A stretch of DNA of 64,000 nt from Tanytarsus gracilentus (Eukaryota > Arthropoda > Insecta > Diptera > Chironomidae), in NCBI GenBank assembly GCA_038502055.1, contig JAXRKN010000037.1:124001-188000 (forward strand), read 5' to 3'. The notes beneath the pieces were generated by a model, which saw only the letters and a list, made by a program, of their open reading frames with translations, made no database searches and was not told where the DNA came from. Position numbers and translations under genes: made by a program. Of this stretch, positions 1-12,575 are shown in pieces; the stretch's first letter is position 1, and every line of letters starts with the position of its first letter.

Positions 1-104
1 AAACTTTAAGGAGGGGTAAACTAAGTTCATAAATTACTGCAAATAGAATAAGATGAAAAAGACAGAGTAAAATATGACAGAAAAACAGCGATTATGAGCA
101 AGTT

Positions 105-195
105 ATAGCTTCGCTTTATATTAATTTTGGATTTCTCCTAAACTAGTTTTCAGCCCCTATTATGCATCTTTACTCATGTAAGACAGCGAAGCTAT
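105..195. mobile_element. 91-bp short relative (deleted copy) of the 49.5-kb element
   Basis: Ends ATAGCTTCGC (105-114) and GCGAAGCTAT (186-195) match the ends of the 49470..50257 element apart from one base. The adjoining TATATTAATTTTGGATTTCTCC-like and GAAATGGC sequences also match. The middle is nearly absent, so it is a minimal deletion derivative or MITE. Confidence 0.6.
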
Positions 196-3100
196 TTGAA
201 ATGGCCACCTTGTTTTCGATTGTTGACGCAACAAAAAATTGTGAATTTTAGTTAGTTTTCAAAAAAATAATTTAATTTAAAATAAAAAAAAATTTAAAAT
301 TTTCAAGCTTTAAAAATATAAAAGTATTCATTTGCATTTTGAAATGGTTTTTATTCGATAATATGCCCTGCGTTTGTGCTTTTTTCATTCGAAAGCTCGC
401 TTCAATAAATTTTCAAGAGTCAAATTCTATGGAAATTTCATGAGGCAATGTCTCGATGGAAAACATCCTTGAAAACATTTTCAGGCACGTGGTTGAAGAG
501 GGTTGAAAATGAGCACGCGGGCATTGTCTTTAAATTCCGCAATTTATAAAACTCAAAAGAGAATGACTCATCGTAAAATTTGATTTGAGAAGAAAAGTTT
601 ATTCTCTCTCTCATTCAGCGGCAGTAATCACTCATAAATCATTTAGCGAATTTCTTTCTTTCTCGTGAACAACATAACGGTTTTCATAACTAAACAACAA
701 TCATAATTTCATCTAATGTGTTGAGAATTGTATAATCATAAAATCCCACTTTTCATTGCGAAATTCTTGTCTATCACCAACGTTGCGTAAAAAAACGAAA
801 AAATGTTCATCACATACACTTTTTTGTAATCATTATTGTCGTGCAGGGAGGAAGCAAGCACTCTTTACTATGAGAGAGCGAGTGATGGAGTGAAAATGTG
901 ATGAAATGTAAAAAAAGAACAAAAGAAATTCCAACTTTCTTCTCTCCCAGGAGTTGCTTTTTTTGTTGATGGATTAATTGTTGTACAGCTTCATGTTTGA
1001 AAATTAAATTTTACGAATTTGGTTCATGCTGTGAAATGAAAGAATTTTGGCAATTTTACGGTCCCACGAAGGGACAAAAATCATTTTTATGAGATGCTTT
1101 AAAGGCACCGACTCTTCTATACGTAGTTACGATCCAATTAAGGACATCCATTTCATTGATGTGAATCAACTTTTGACGTAATTCTCTTTGACATGCGACC
1201 AAGACTGATATCGATGATTCTTCTTTGTTATCAACTTTTTACTTGCGTCGGCAAAAAAAAATGGAAAAGTTTTCTTCCTTTTTTCTCACCCATTTAGTCG
1301 CCTCATGACTCGATTTTACCTTTATTGAAAGAGGAATGGATATTTTTTGGAAACGCGTGTAAATGTTTCAGTGATAAGACCTTTTCACAAGTTACTTGCT
1401 TATGGATCAATCACGTTAGATTTTCATGTGAGAAAGGGCAAAAGTTTTTTTGATTAGTCAGAAGTAATTTTCGGATATTGATATGATGATGAAAGATGAT
1501 GACTATGAAACCTTTTCATCCTCCCTCACCTTTCTCTCTTATAGTCAAGAAGTGTGCTCATGACTAGCCATGAATACTTCTTGTTGTGGAAGGATGAATA
1601 AAAAAGCTGAAACTATGTGAAAAGAAAATTTCTGCTAGATTTAACATTCATAAAAGAAAGAGGAAAAAGCAGTTTTTTGCGTCTCGCTTTGAAGGCTCTT
1701 TTAGGATAATTTGATAGCCTTTATTTATTGGAAAACATAATTTAAAAGCACAGTCGAACGCACAGCATGTGAAAATATATTTACATCGAAATGTTTGTAA
1801 TTCACAAAAATTGCTTCCATGCTCGTTCATATTACACTTCATATCTCCAGCTTAATTTACAAAATAATCCCATATGAATGTTCGGTTCATGAGCAAATTT
1901 TTCCGCCCTCTTCATGTGATGCGGAAGAAGAGCGAAAAAATGTTTTCGACATCGTTTATTCAATATTTTTTATCCAGATTCAGTCTGTATCCAATGTCAA
2001 GAGTGAAAAGTGAATGAGATGCATGAAAAGAGAGAAAAATCTCATGTTGATCGTTTAAAGTAACGTTGTAACAAGACCGACCAGTATTGAATGGTGAAAT
2101 TCAAGAAAAGTTTATTGTAAAAGAATTTGTGTAATTTTAGTAATTATGAAATTCACCGTCCAAAGTTAGAGCTTTTTCAAGTATCGTAAACACAAAAGTG
2201 TGAAAGTCGTAAAAAGTTTTTGATATTTAAAATACAAGAGAATTTTAAAAATTACGTCACAATATATTTTGAGGTTATTTTGTCAAAATTATTTCTCGTC
2301 CTTTCAACTGACACATAAAGAAATCATCAAATATTCTACTGAAACTTAAAGTCATTAAAGCTTTTGAACAATTTTGTACCACATCCATTGCATATTATAC
2401 TCTGGACGACCATGCTAAATAGCAGCTACTTATATCATGCAACATTCAGTTTTAGTCGAACGACTTCAGGAGGAAAGGAGGAAAAATGTAATAAAAGTTT
2501 TATATGTGTTTTTTATGACTGCAAAAATATCTCCATAGATATACTCACAAAGTGAAACGATGTAGGAGTGAAAACAGCATCCGAATATCTCTCGAGACAC
2601 GTTGACTTTAATTTGCAGCTCTCCCTAGATAAATATTGTTTTTAATGTCATGACGACCGGCAAAACAAAGCAGAAAATGGTTTCATCCCCAAATTTTCAA
2701 TTTTCCCTCTACACAAACTGAAATGTGGTTTATCACATTTTTTCTCGCAGCTTTTTTTAATGTCTATGGAGTTTGTTGGCATTGAATGATGCCATGCAGA
2801 TGTGAAAATAATATTGTCAAAAATAATAAAGTTGTGTCATGGTGTGTTCACCGCAAAAAAGTGACTCAATATTTTTTTTATGGGTTTCACTTTTGATCTC
2901 TTGTCGATGCATGCATGACATAAACCATGGCAGTTGACATTAATAACAATTTCACATCACTCTCTGAGGGATTAATTAAAAATAAGCGTTTAATTATTTA
3001 CAAATTCAATTAAGTACAATGCACACACGAATCAATGTGTCTGGTGCACCCATAATAATCCATACGCGGTCTCTCTATTTAACGCAATCAACAGCAAATT

Positions 3101-4341
3101 ATTTAATCATCATGCAAAATAAGAGGATTTTGATAAATGTTCCAGTTTACATGAAAAAGCAAATTTTTCGAACAAAATCCTTTAATTTTGTTTCACTCTA
3201 GTTTAATGCGATAATAACAGACATAGACATGCTGCTGTATCAGCATCAAATTAAGCATTGCAATAATTAAAGAGAGAAGAGTGAATTTGAGTAATGAAAT
3301 AATTGTATGATGCGCAAACAAGTCGCCCAAATTTAACGGATGGTGCCGTAATGTCTAATGTTACTTACAGACTTGACCAAAATGGTTATAATGCATATGA
3401 TATTAAATATTTGAGTTAATTTTCCTAATTTTAGTTTGATGAAGATAGAATCAAATAATTTGTTAAAAGATGCAAATAAATTGAAAAGTTTTGTAACTTT
3501 AAAATTCGACTGAAATATAATTAATTAAATTTTTATATTTTTGTTAAAAATTGAGGTTTCGATTATTTTTTGTAGTGAATTCTTACTTCAACATAAAACA
3601 TTTATCATTATTATTGTTGGCAAACGTTTCAGAAGAAAACAAGTCAGTTATTCAATTAGTATCGTGGTTATATACTGTTCAAGCAATTACCTATTGCTAC
3701 GTAATAGTTCTTTCGTTTCACACCTAGGAAATAATTATGTTCGTGCTTTCAAATCCAGAATACACAAAACCAATTTCATGAAAATTATCGCCTTTCAAGA
3801 GAAACGTCTGTGAAGGCGGTAACAAAAATAAAAGTTCGATTGATTCTTGCCGAAAAACTAATAAAAGCTTCTCGATGATATCACACACAAAAACCCGAAA
3901 GAAAGATTTAAGATCTTCTCTAGATTATCACACTGCTCTTATGTTTCATGATGACTCATGATTTAATAGTGCCTCAGTGCAATAATAAAATATCATAAAA
4001 TATGTTTTATATCTCTCAGCTCATTTACTGACGCGCTTAAGAGATTTTTCTAATTACACAAATCTCAGTTCTCGCATTAAGTTAATGTGGAGAAAGGAAA
4101 ATTGAAGTTAGAATTGTCTTGAGTAAAAGCTGAAAATACTATTGTGTTCGGTAGCCAAAAAGTGAGATAAATAGGTTGCATTGCCATATATGATTTTATC
4201 ATTCTCAATGTCTCAAGAGAAATTTTACACGTGAATGCAAAAGACCGAAAAAGAAAAAATAGATGGAAATTAATTAATTTGAAACGAAAAAACAGCAGAA
4301 AAACATTCACATGCATTCGAATCTTTCAAATTTTGTACAAT
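196..4341. other. Non-coding stretch, no gene seen
   Basis: AT-rich DNA with many A/T runs. Open frames of 60-90 codons show no motif, no splice support and no codon pattern, and I consider them chance. Confidence 0.6.
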
Positions 4342-4575
4342 TGCCATTGGTGATGAAAACTTCTCTAATGTTCTGCTCTACTTAGAGTGGTCATTGGCTC
4401 GCATTTCTGGAGTAGTGATGTATCCCATGAGGTGACACTACAAGGACAGAGTTGCATGGTTACTTCTTTCTTTTTAAAGGAATGAGGGTTGCGCCCGTCC
4501 TGGCTTAAAAACCAGAGTGCTATTCAAAAGTTTACAGATACAGATACAGAACTGCCATTGGTGATGAAAACTTCT
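4342..4575 (+). mobile_element. SINE-like retroposon flanked by a long target-site duplication
   Basis: The exact 23-bp repeat TGCCATTGGTGATGAAAACT(TCT) stands at 4342-4364 and 4553-4575, and the similarity continues imperfectly for about 15 more bases. Between lie ~170 bp with more G+C than the surroundings, ending in a short (ACAGAT)-type tandem tail right before the second repeat. A long direct repeat plus simple 3' tail is typical of a LINE-mobilised SINE. TTGGCTCGCATTTCTGG could be a degenerate A box; I do not see a clear B box. Confidence 0.6.
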
Positions 4576-5107
4576 TCAAATTTCTGTTCTCAAATTTTAT
4601 AAGCATGCTAAAGTAATTGAAAGGGAGTCAAATAATTTTATTACAATTTTGCAGTGCCATTATTTACTGCAAAGTGGATTACTAAACTTTTTAAAAGAAT
4701 TGCAGATTTTAATGTTAATATGTAGAGCGTGTGTTCAAGCATCAACCCTTAAATCACATAAAAGAATGAAAATGCTTTTAGAACATATTTGAAAGCTTTT
4801 TGTCTTCATTTATAAAAGATGTTTTACAAAAATTATCTCCTGGAACAGAAGAAAGGATTTCCATATTTTTCTCGTAGTGAATTCACGGAAATAAATTTTT
4901 ATCAAACTGCTTTGTTCTCTCCACTTCCAAATTAATATTAATTTTTTCAAATTTATTTCTTCATTTGTTTCATAATCAGAGATGGGCAATTACATTTTAA
5001 TCGAGTAAAAATTACATTACATGCCATGCCATGGAATTGAGAATAGAAAATTGAATAGTTTCTTGCACATCTTTTTCTGTAACAACAATATCAGAAAGCA
5101 TAAAGAA
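4576..5107. other. Short non-coding spacer
   Basis: Lies between the SINE-like element and the left inverted-repeat arm. Nothing recognised. Confidence 0.6.
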
Positions 5108-7602
5108 ATTGCTTAAGAACAAAAGATGAAGTAAGAAAGCATAATCGGACACGAGAGATCGCGGCAGTGGCAGCAACAAGTTGAGGCAAGTGAAGAGAAC
5201 AGTTGGACGGCAATGATGCGGTTTTCAGACTTCTGATTTTTGTGCTGTTACTTTCAATTAATTATCATTGACTCTCTTCCGATATTGTTGTTGTTATTAT
5301 TATTATTGAGTAAATTGAGCGTTTCTTAATCGAATTGCATGAGAATTGTTATTGCCTGTTTACCTTCGAAAAACGTTATTTTCTTACGCAGTTGCTTTTG
5401 CTCTCGCCTCACCATCTCATCATCTTTCTTTTACTCGTCAATTATGTTTGTTCTTGCTCGCAATTGAATCGTTTACTCATCACTCACTCTTTCTCTCCCT
5501 TCTTCCCCTTTTTCACTGCAATTGCACTTTCGTATATTGAAAAATTGCTTCTTGAGTTATTATTCCATCGATAGGATGTGCAAGTAAACTCTAGTGGGAC
5601 TATCGAGGATGATAAAATAGTTTAATTACGTGTCATTATCAGTCATTGGCATTCTCACTGTATGCGATCGTCAAGAACATGAGAAAGTTCTGCACTTCGA
5701 CGAGAGTGAATCGCATGAGAGGGAAAGGAAATTAGATCCGATTGCTGTCATTCTGGTCAAGCATTCAATTTGCATTTTTCTTACATAAAAATGCCATCAT
5801 TTTGCAACGGATGAAAACTTTTTTGTAAATTAAAATTTCATAAACCTTAAAAGTCAGTCCCCTGAAGTTGAAGCTATTAAAGCTGACAAGAAAGCATTCT
5901 TATGATATAATGAAGTGATTGAACTCAAAAACTGAAATGACATTTTCTGTCAATGCATAAAAAAACTTTGCAAAAGAGTGTAAAGTATAAGAATCTCCCG
6001 ATGGTATTTTCTCGTTGCTTTTCTATCATCATCGATGATATTCCGGCTAATATTTGCATTCATGCAAAACAAGTTCGTTCGCTAATCCATTATTATTACA
6101 CTCAGCCATGTTGATGTTTATCTTCTTATGTCTTGCGAAAGGAAAAATATCAGAATCAATAGAATGGAACGGAAATTGATGCGGTTTTTCACCCATCGAT
6201 TGAGAGAATTAAAATTGAGGAAATTGTTAAAGAATTTCTGCATCGAAATTGCTTTCGAATGAGCTGCATGAGTGTGTGACTAACTCAAACAATATTGGAG
6301 GATGTTCGTAATTGAATCTCCACACAATTATGGTCAACCGCAAGCCCTGCCACAAACAAAAAGAATTTTGTAACTTCTGAACATGTTCTTGTCTGAACTT
6401 TTAACTCTTTTTATATTTTTTTGTGCTGCATGTCACACTGAAGTTAAAATAATTCACATTCAGAAACTTCTCCGAGTGCTGTTTTGCTGCCCTGACAGGT
6501 TAAGGCTGTGACATGTTCACACCTAGACATTTCTTTTATTCCCACTGCTGCAGTGTTGTTCATTGTTGAGTTTTTTAACAACTAGGCAGTGTTAGTGAAT
6601 GAGTGACAATAATTGAAATTTCCCTCAACATCCTTTAAATATAAAATATTTGAGAAAATGTATTATCCTTTGATTGAATTTCTTTCCTCTGTTTATTTAG
6701 TCGCGTATCGTTGTCATGCTCGATCAAATACATCTTCTTGTTCACCCTTTGATGCCACATTTTTTTAAATCATACATTTTGATCTTTTCATGCTCGTGCG
6801 ACATCCTTAAATACATTTATGTATATATATTTTCAATATAGAATTTTCAGTCATGCGATGATGTCGTGATGGCGATAGAGCTATGAGAAGTATTGAAAAT
6901 TTCTTCCCTCATTACATTCATGAATGTTATGTTGTTGTTGCTGTTTTTTGGCGTGTAATATGTTTGTACTGTGAGAGTGCACTCCACATGCGAATGATAA
7001 ATTGCCGGCTTCAAAGGAGATGAGAATTTAAGTGAGTAAAGGGATAGAGAGAGCAGTACTGACTGTATGAGATGATGATGTCGATGGGCAAACAAGAATA
7101 GCATCAAGCGAGGCAAAATGAGGAGGTTGAGATTAAAGATCTTGAACTTTATTATGCAAATTCTTCTTCTTCTTTTGATTTCGACATGCAAATGCCGCTC
7201 TTTATATGAACACTCACAACAATATCGATCGAGAGCGAAAAAATTGCCCGAAGACATTCCGCAAACTTGCTATTTTTATTCAACATACACACAATATAAA
7301 AGGACGCGAATAAGATGATGAGGTGATTTCAGTTTCATAAAGTAATTTGTTGTTGCTCAAGTCATGAGCCTACGAAGTGAGTAGCTGAAGCTTGTGCTAA
7401 TAAAAGTTGAAGGCTTTTGATTGTTTTTATATTGCGATTTTAATCTTTAAACAATCATATATAAAAAAGTCGAAAACCGATCAATCATTTTGCACTCAAA
7501 AACGTGTTTTTTAAGCCACACTTTAAAAAATTTTAATTTTAATTTTTATGAATGAAATATGAAATGTTAGAGGTGGTATGTGCAGTGCTTCTGAAGCTTT
7601 AA
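5108..7602 (+). repeat. Left arm of a ~2.5-kb inverted duplication
   Basis: Matches the reverse complement of 35527..38016 over its whole length, from ATTGCTTAAGAAC to CTTCTGAAGCTTTAA. Arm lengths are 2495 and 2490 bp. Scattered substitutions and small indels (roughly 3% in the stretch I compared at 5800-6010) show a real, not very recent duplication rather than an assembly copy. The ends carry no terminal repeats or target duplications that I can see. Small ORFs in it (136 and 66 codons, on opposite strands) resemble no known protein. Confidence 0.95.
7295..7376 (+). promoter_or_regulatory. Candidate TATA/initiator promoter with short first exon, left arm of inverted repeat
   Basis: TATAAAAG at 7295-7302 is followed 36 nt later by a TTCAGTT initiator (+1 about 7331), slightly more than the usual ~31-nt spacing. 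After 46 nt comes a donor-like GAA|GTGAGT (exon end 7376). All three signals are also present in the inverted copy at 35754..35835. Direction is rightward, antisense to EPB41L4A. Confidence 0.33.
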
Positions 7603-10478
7603 CAAGGATTTACGAAAGTTCAGTTGTAATTTTTTTAAGTCATTTGATATGCTCATGATTATGTACTCACATTTTTTATTTAAAGGGCGAATGTTTATGG
7701 AACACAAGTGAGACATAAAAAATAATGAAAAAATTCCAGTAAAGTACTAAAAAAATTGCTATTTGATGCTGAGTGGGTGACTTGAAATAATGAGAAAAAT
7801 CACTCAAGTTCCATTTGAACAATAGAATTCATGGTCATTTTGTGTCTCGTCGTTTAAAATCAAGAACCTTCATGCTTTAATGTGTAAATCTATAGAGAGA
7901 CCAACCGTGTGATCGAATGTGCGAGGTGAGAGAGAGGGAGACATTGACTTAAGCACACAATTCGGCATGCATTAAATTCTCAAAAAGATTTTTAAGCAAC
8001 AAGCCAACATAGTGAAGCAAAAAGAATCATGATGGGAACTGTAGATGAGAAGAAAAGAAAGAAAAATTATGAAGTTCATTCAACCTGTTTGTCTCTATCT
8101 TACTCTTTTCTCATGTAGTCATTTTAACATGCTGAATATATTCTATAAACGCATGATAAAAATGTCACTTCCTATGTTTTAGATAATGTACATATTTTAA
8201 CATTTTTCTCTTAATTATAAGTCACTTCCAAACACACTCTACACTCGAGTTAAATTTTTTGTTTTTTAAGAACAACTTTCAACAAGGAAATATTTAGTAA
8301 AGATCTCTCAAGTTAATTTGATGTTAAACTGACAACGATTTTATAACAGAAAAAAAGCAATTTTGACACAGCAAGGTGGTCTACATATACAGAGATTTTA
8401 GATTCAGACAGAGTTTAAAGGTTTATTAACAATTTTCATATTTATCCGAAAAAACTGCAAAAAACATGAAATTTCAATTAAAAATATTTTTTTTTAATCA
8501 ATGATTATCTGTAAAGGCGGCAATTTTATTATTAATTTTCTCTCTCTTTTTGTTCTCTCGATCATTCACAGGTAATGCCTTTTTTATGAATTATTATTTT
8601 TTTCTTCTTAAGAAGAGAAGTTTGAAACGCTTATAATCACTCTTTATAACGTTCTTCCCCTCTTTTCAGCACAAGCGTCTGCTAATATGATTTCATTATC
8701 CGGATAAATTTTTCCACGAATGCTCATTTTGAGAAGTGATCAATTTGACGAGATTTAAGAGTGTAGACTTTATTTTTAATTTGGCAAGCAAAACCGTGTA
8801 GCATTTTTAAACATTTGACATTCAAAAAGAAGTAGATGAATGCCATAAAGCATGCATGACATTTGATTTTTGACCCTTTAATATTTTTTCCATTTATAAA
8901 TTTTTCTAGGAAATTTAGTTAAATTAATTCTGAGTGGGGAACTTGAAACTCAGTTCATTAAAACACGTGCTCAAGGATAAAAGATAATTTCACAATTCCG
9001 AGTTCCTCTTTCCTCGCAACATCGACAATAAATCAGTTTTAGGGCTTAAGCATTGTGGAATTTATAATTCATACATGCACATTCAATTTTTTTCGGCAAT
9101 CTTCAGTTTCTCTTCCTCAATATTTTTTCCCTTTTCACATTCGCTTTTCAAGAATAATGCGATTATTGACATGAAACCTGTTATTTAGTTTTAAAAGATT
9201 CCGATGAATTTAAGGGTTCTCAACTCATTATCATTGGCATTAAGAATGTGCGGTAGAGTGAGATCGAATGAAGATTTAAAATTTTTATGCGATTGTTATC
9301 TGCTCATATATGGGTAAGAGTGAAAAATTAACAAGTTAGAATTGAATTTTTACTGACAAAAAATGTCCTTCGGTACAATTCAGCTTAACATTATGAAATT
9401 TCCTTGAGTTTGTTTTTTAAATTGCAAAAATTTATTTGAACCAATTCCTATTTATTTCGTCATAAAAAATAAAATTTAATTTACTTTAATATTATTAAAT
9501 AATAATTTTAATACAAAAACGAAACTAAATTTAGTTTCAATAATGCCCTGAAAATAGCGCGAAAAAAATCGTGAAGCCCAGAGATTCAGTCGTCGTGATG
9601 TATTATTAATTAGAGAATGAAATATGCTTTTATCATTCTCGATGTTTGTTGCAGTTCACACATACATGATAAAATAGCCGGCGTCGTTTATTGAATGTCC
9701 AAAAAGGAGATTTTTCCTCTTGGTTGATTTTTTTTCATCTTAAACTTAACACAACATTGGCAGCACTGGTCGGTCGTTTATATAGATATTATCTTTTTTT
9801 GATCTGACTGCTTTTTTTATTTCATATCTTTTTTGTATAGCTTTCGGCTAAGCACCGACAACAACGACGATTGCACATTTCAGTGAAAAGTGAATCTCTG
9901 AGATTTTCTCGGAAATTTATCATAATTTGCGATTGTAAAAGATTTCAGAGATTTTTTTCCGTGAAAATTACTGGTTCCCTTGCAATAATTCTCTTTGTGT
10001 GCGTTATAAATCTGTTGAGAGATCCACAATTATCAATGTCTAACTCTCCTATCCTCCTTCCGCATGAATCATTTCGAATAACATGAGCATGAAGGCTTTG
10101 AAATTATTTTAATTTGTGTTTGAATTGTTCTTTTTACCTAATTTATTACAATGAAAGAAAAAATGAGCTTTTGTGTTCCTTTTCTACGCCTTTCCCTTTT
10201 TTCTGCAGGTCTCTCTCCTTCAAACAAAAGAGTCAAGATTTATGACGAATAATGATGATTAATTATTCATTTTTCTCACACGAGAGTAAATTGTTTGTAT
10301 TAAATCATGTTTATAGCTCCTTACAGGCACATTGGCGAATTGTATGCGAATGGTGAAGGTCAATGCTTCGCAAGAGGAAAAAAAAGAGAGAGAGAACTAA
10401 CATGTCACGACAATAAAAAATGGTACGATATTAAAGTAAGGTGAAAAAATGTTTCAAAACCCATTCGTGGGTATTGCC
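7603..10478. other. Non-coding stretch
   Basis: No gene seen. Near 9840-9890 a patch with CGACAACAACGACG and TTTCAGTGAAAAGTG resembles an insect 5' UTR start, but no supported coding exon follows. Confidence 0.55.
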
Positions 10479-12575
10479 GCGTAACCCAACACAACAGATC
10501 AGTGTTTGAAAATCAAGTTCATAAAAAATTAAGACTTATATTTGACTCTAGGCTTTAAGAACCTAAGTCCTAAGTACCTCGGATCTATTCCATACTACTC
10601 GGCATCAAAAGACGAGTTCAACGATACCCATGAAGCCATAATTCTGAAAATGGACATTTTGGCTGTCCGTGGCACTACTGGCCGTCCATGGACATTTATC
10701 AAAAATCATCTATGTCAATCGATTCCTGATCCAATTACGAATCATTGCCAATCGATTCCTGGTCAAATTACGAGTTCAACGATACCCATGAAGCCATATA
10801 AGAGAAAATTTGCATGAAAAATGGACATTTATTCTAATTATTCCTAATTATTTCTAATTATTCTAATTATTTCTAATTATTCCTAATTATTCTAATTATT
10901 TCTAATTATTCCTAATTATTCCTAATTATTTTCTTAATTAGTTGTCGCGCAGCGACACCCTTTTCCTAATTATCCTAATTATGCTAATTATTCTAATTAT
11001 TCTAATTATCACTTTTTTTTGTACCGCTGAATGAAAAAAATTTTGATTTACAACTCTCGAGTTCAATTTGTCCATTTATTCCTAATTTTTCCTAATTATT
11101 TCTAATTATCCTAATTATTTCTAATTATCCTAATTATTTCTAATTATTCTAATTATTTTCTTAATTTTTTTAATTTTTTTTTGATAATTAGATAATTAGG
11201 ATAATTAGAATAATTAGTTGAAGTTGTCGCGCAGCGACAACCCTTTTCCTAATTATCCTAATTATGCTAATTATTCTAATTATGCTAATTATCACTTTTT
11301 TTCCTACCGCTGAATGAAAAAAATTTTGATTTACAACTCTCGAGTTCAATTTGTCCATTTATTCCTAATTATCCTAATTATTCCTAATTATCCTAATTAT
11401 TTCTAATTATCCTAATTATTCTAATTATTCTAATTTTTTTCTTAATTTTTTTAATTTTTTTTGATAATTAGGATAATTAGAATAATTAGGATAATTAGAA
11501 TAATTAGTTGAAGCGGAAATTTTTTAATTATCCTAATTATCTAATTATCAAAAAAAAATTAAAAAAATTAGAAAATAATTAGAATAATTAGAAATAATTA
11601 GGATAATTAGAAATATTAGTATTAATAATTAGGATATTAGAAATAATTAGGAAAAATTAGAATAAATGGAAAATTACGAGTTTAAAAAATATAAAAAATA
11701 ATTTAATAATTTATTAGATAATTAGGAAAGTTTGCTGCGCGAATTAACTAATTATCTAATTATCCTAATTATCTAATTATCAAAAAAAAATTAAAAAAAT
11801 TAAGAAAATAATTAGAATAATTAGAAATAATTAGGATAATTAGAAATAATTAGGATAATTAGAAATAATTAGGAAAAATTAGGAATAAATGGACAAATTG
11901 AACTCGAGAGTTGTAAATCAAAATTTTTTTAATTAGGGTAAAAAAAAGTGATAATTAGATAATTGAATAATTGCATAATTATATTAAAATTTGCTGACTT
12001 CAACTAATTATTCTAATTATCCTAATTATCTAATTATCTAATTATCAAAAAAAAATTAAAAAAATTAAGAAAATAATTAGAATAATTAGAAATAATTAGG
12101 ATAATTAGAAATAATTAGGATAATTAGAAATAATTAGGAAAAATTAGGAATAAATGGACAAATTGAACTCGAGAGTTGTAAATCAAAATTTTTTTCATTC
12201 AGCGGTACAAAAAAAAAGTGATAATTAGCATAATTAGAATAATTAGCATAATTAGGATAATTAGGAAAAGGGTTGTCGCTGCGCGACAACTTCAACTAAT
12301 TATTCTAATTATCCTAATTATCTAATTATCTAATTATCTAATTATCAAAAAAAAAAATTAAGAAAATAATTAGGAATAATTAGAAATAATTAGGAATAAT
12401 TAGGAATAATTAGAATAATTAGGATAATTAGAATAATTAGGAATAATTAGGATAATTAGGATAATCAACTGATAAAATGGACATTACGGCCGTCCATGGC
12501 ACGACCTATGGTCATGACTCGAAAAATTCCTAAAGATGAGTATATAAGCGTTACCACAACTTTGTTGGGTTACGC
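10479..12575. mobile_element. Foldback (FB-like) element with TAATTA-rich repeat arms
   Basis: Outer inverted ends GCGTAACCCAACA at 10479-10491 and its complement at 12563-12575. Inside, units of about 283 bp are made of TCCTAATTAT-type repeats, a GTCGCGCAGCGAC hairpin, a 'TACCGCTGAATG' patch and CTCGAGTTCAATTTGTCC. Units at about 10941 and 11223 point right; units at about 11890 and 12155 are in the opposite orientation, so the body folds back on itself near 11.5 kb. No transposase is present. I see no clear target duplication. The structure resembles Drosophila FB-type foldback transposons, but the sequence family is unidentified. Confidence 0.8.
10542..10817 (+). repeat. Non-coding module of the foldback element, related to the 120-bp units at 50 kb
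   Basis: Two copies of a GATACCCATGAAGCC motif (10623 and 10781) sit in opposite orientation to the units at 49881-50226. The stretches ATCGATTCCTGRTCMAATTACG, TGGACATT and GGCCGTCCATGGAC are shared. A 91-codon ORF spans it but encodes nothing recognisable and is better read as repeat DNA. Confidence 0.7.

Noticed and set aside
6847..7257. 136-codon ORF (minus), nearly identical in the other arm (35873..36283, plus), with a 66-codon ORF on the opposite strand
   Set aside because: Preserved because the whole 2.5-kb arm is duplicated. It has no domain, is rich in simple hydrophobic/His/Ser runs, overlaps an opposite ORF, and has no splice or initiation support.
10542..10817. 91-codon ORF
   Set aside because: Lies wholly in repeat module DNA, with copies in other orientation and many changes; no protein similarity recognised.
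10830..12470. Possible CRISPR-like or satellite array
   Set aside because: Repeats are short TAATTA words with inverted symmetry and no unique spacers; the foldback transposon reading explains them better.
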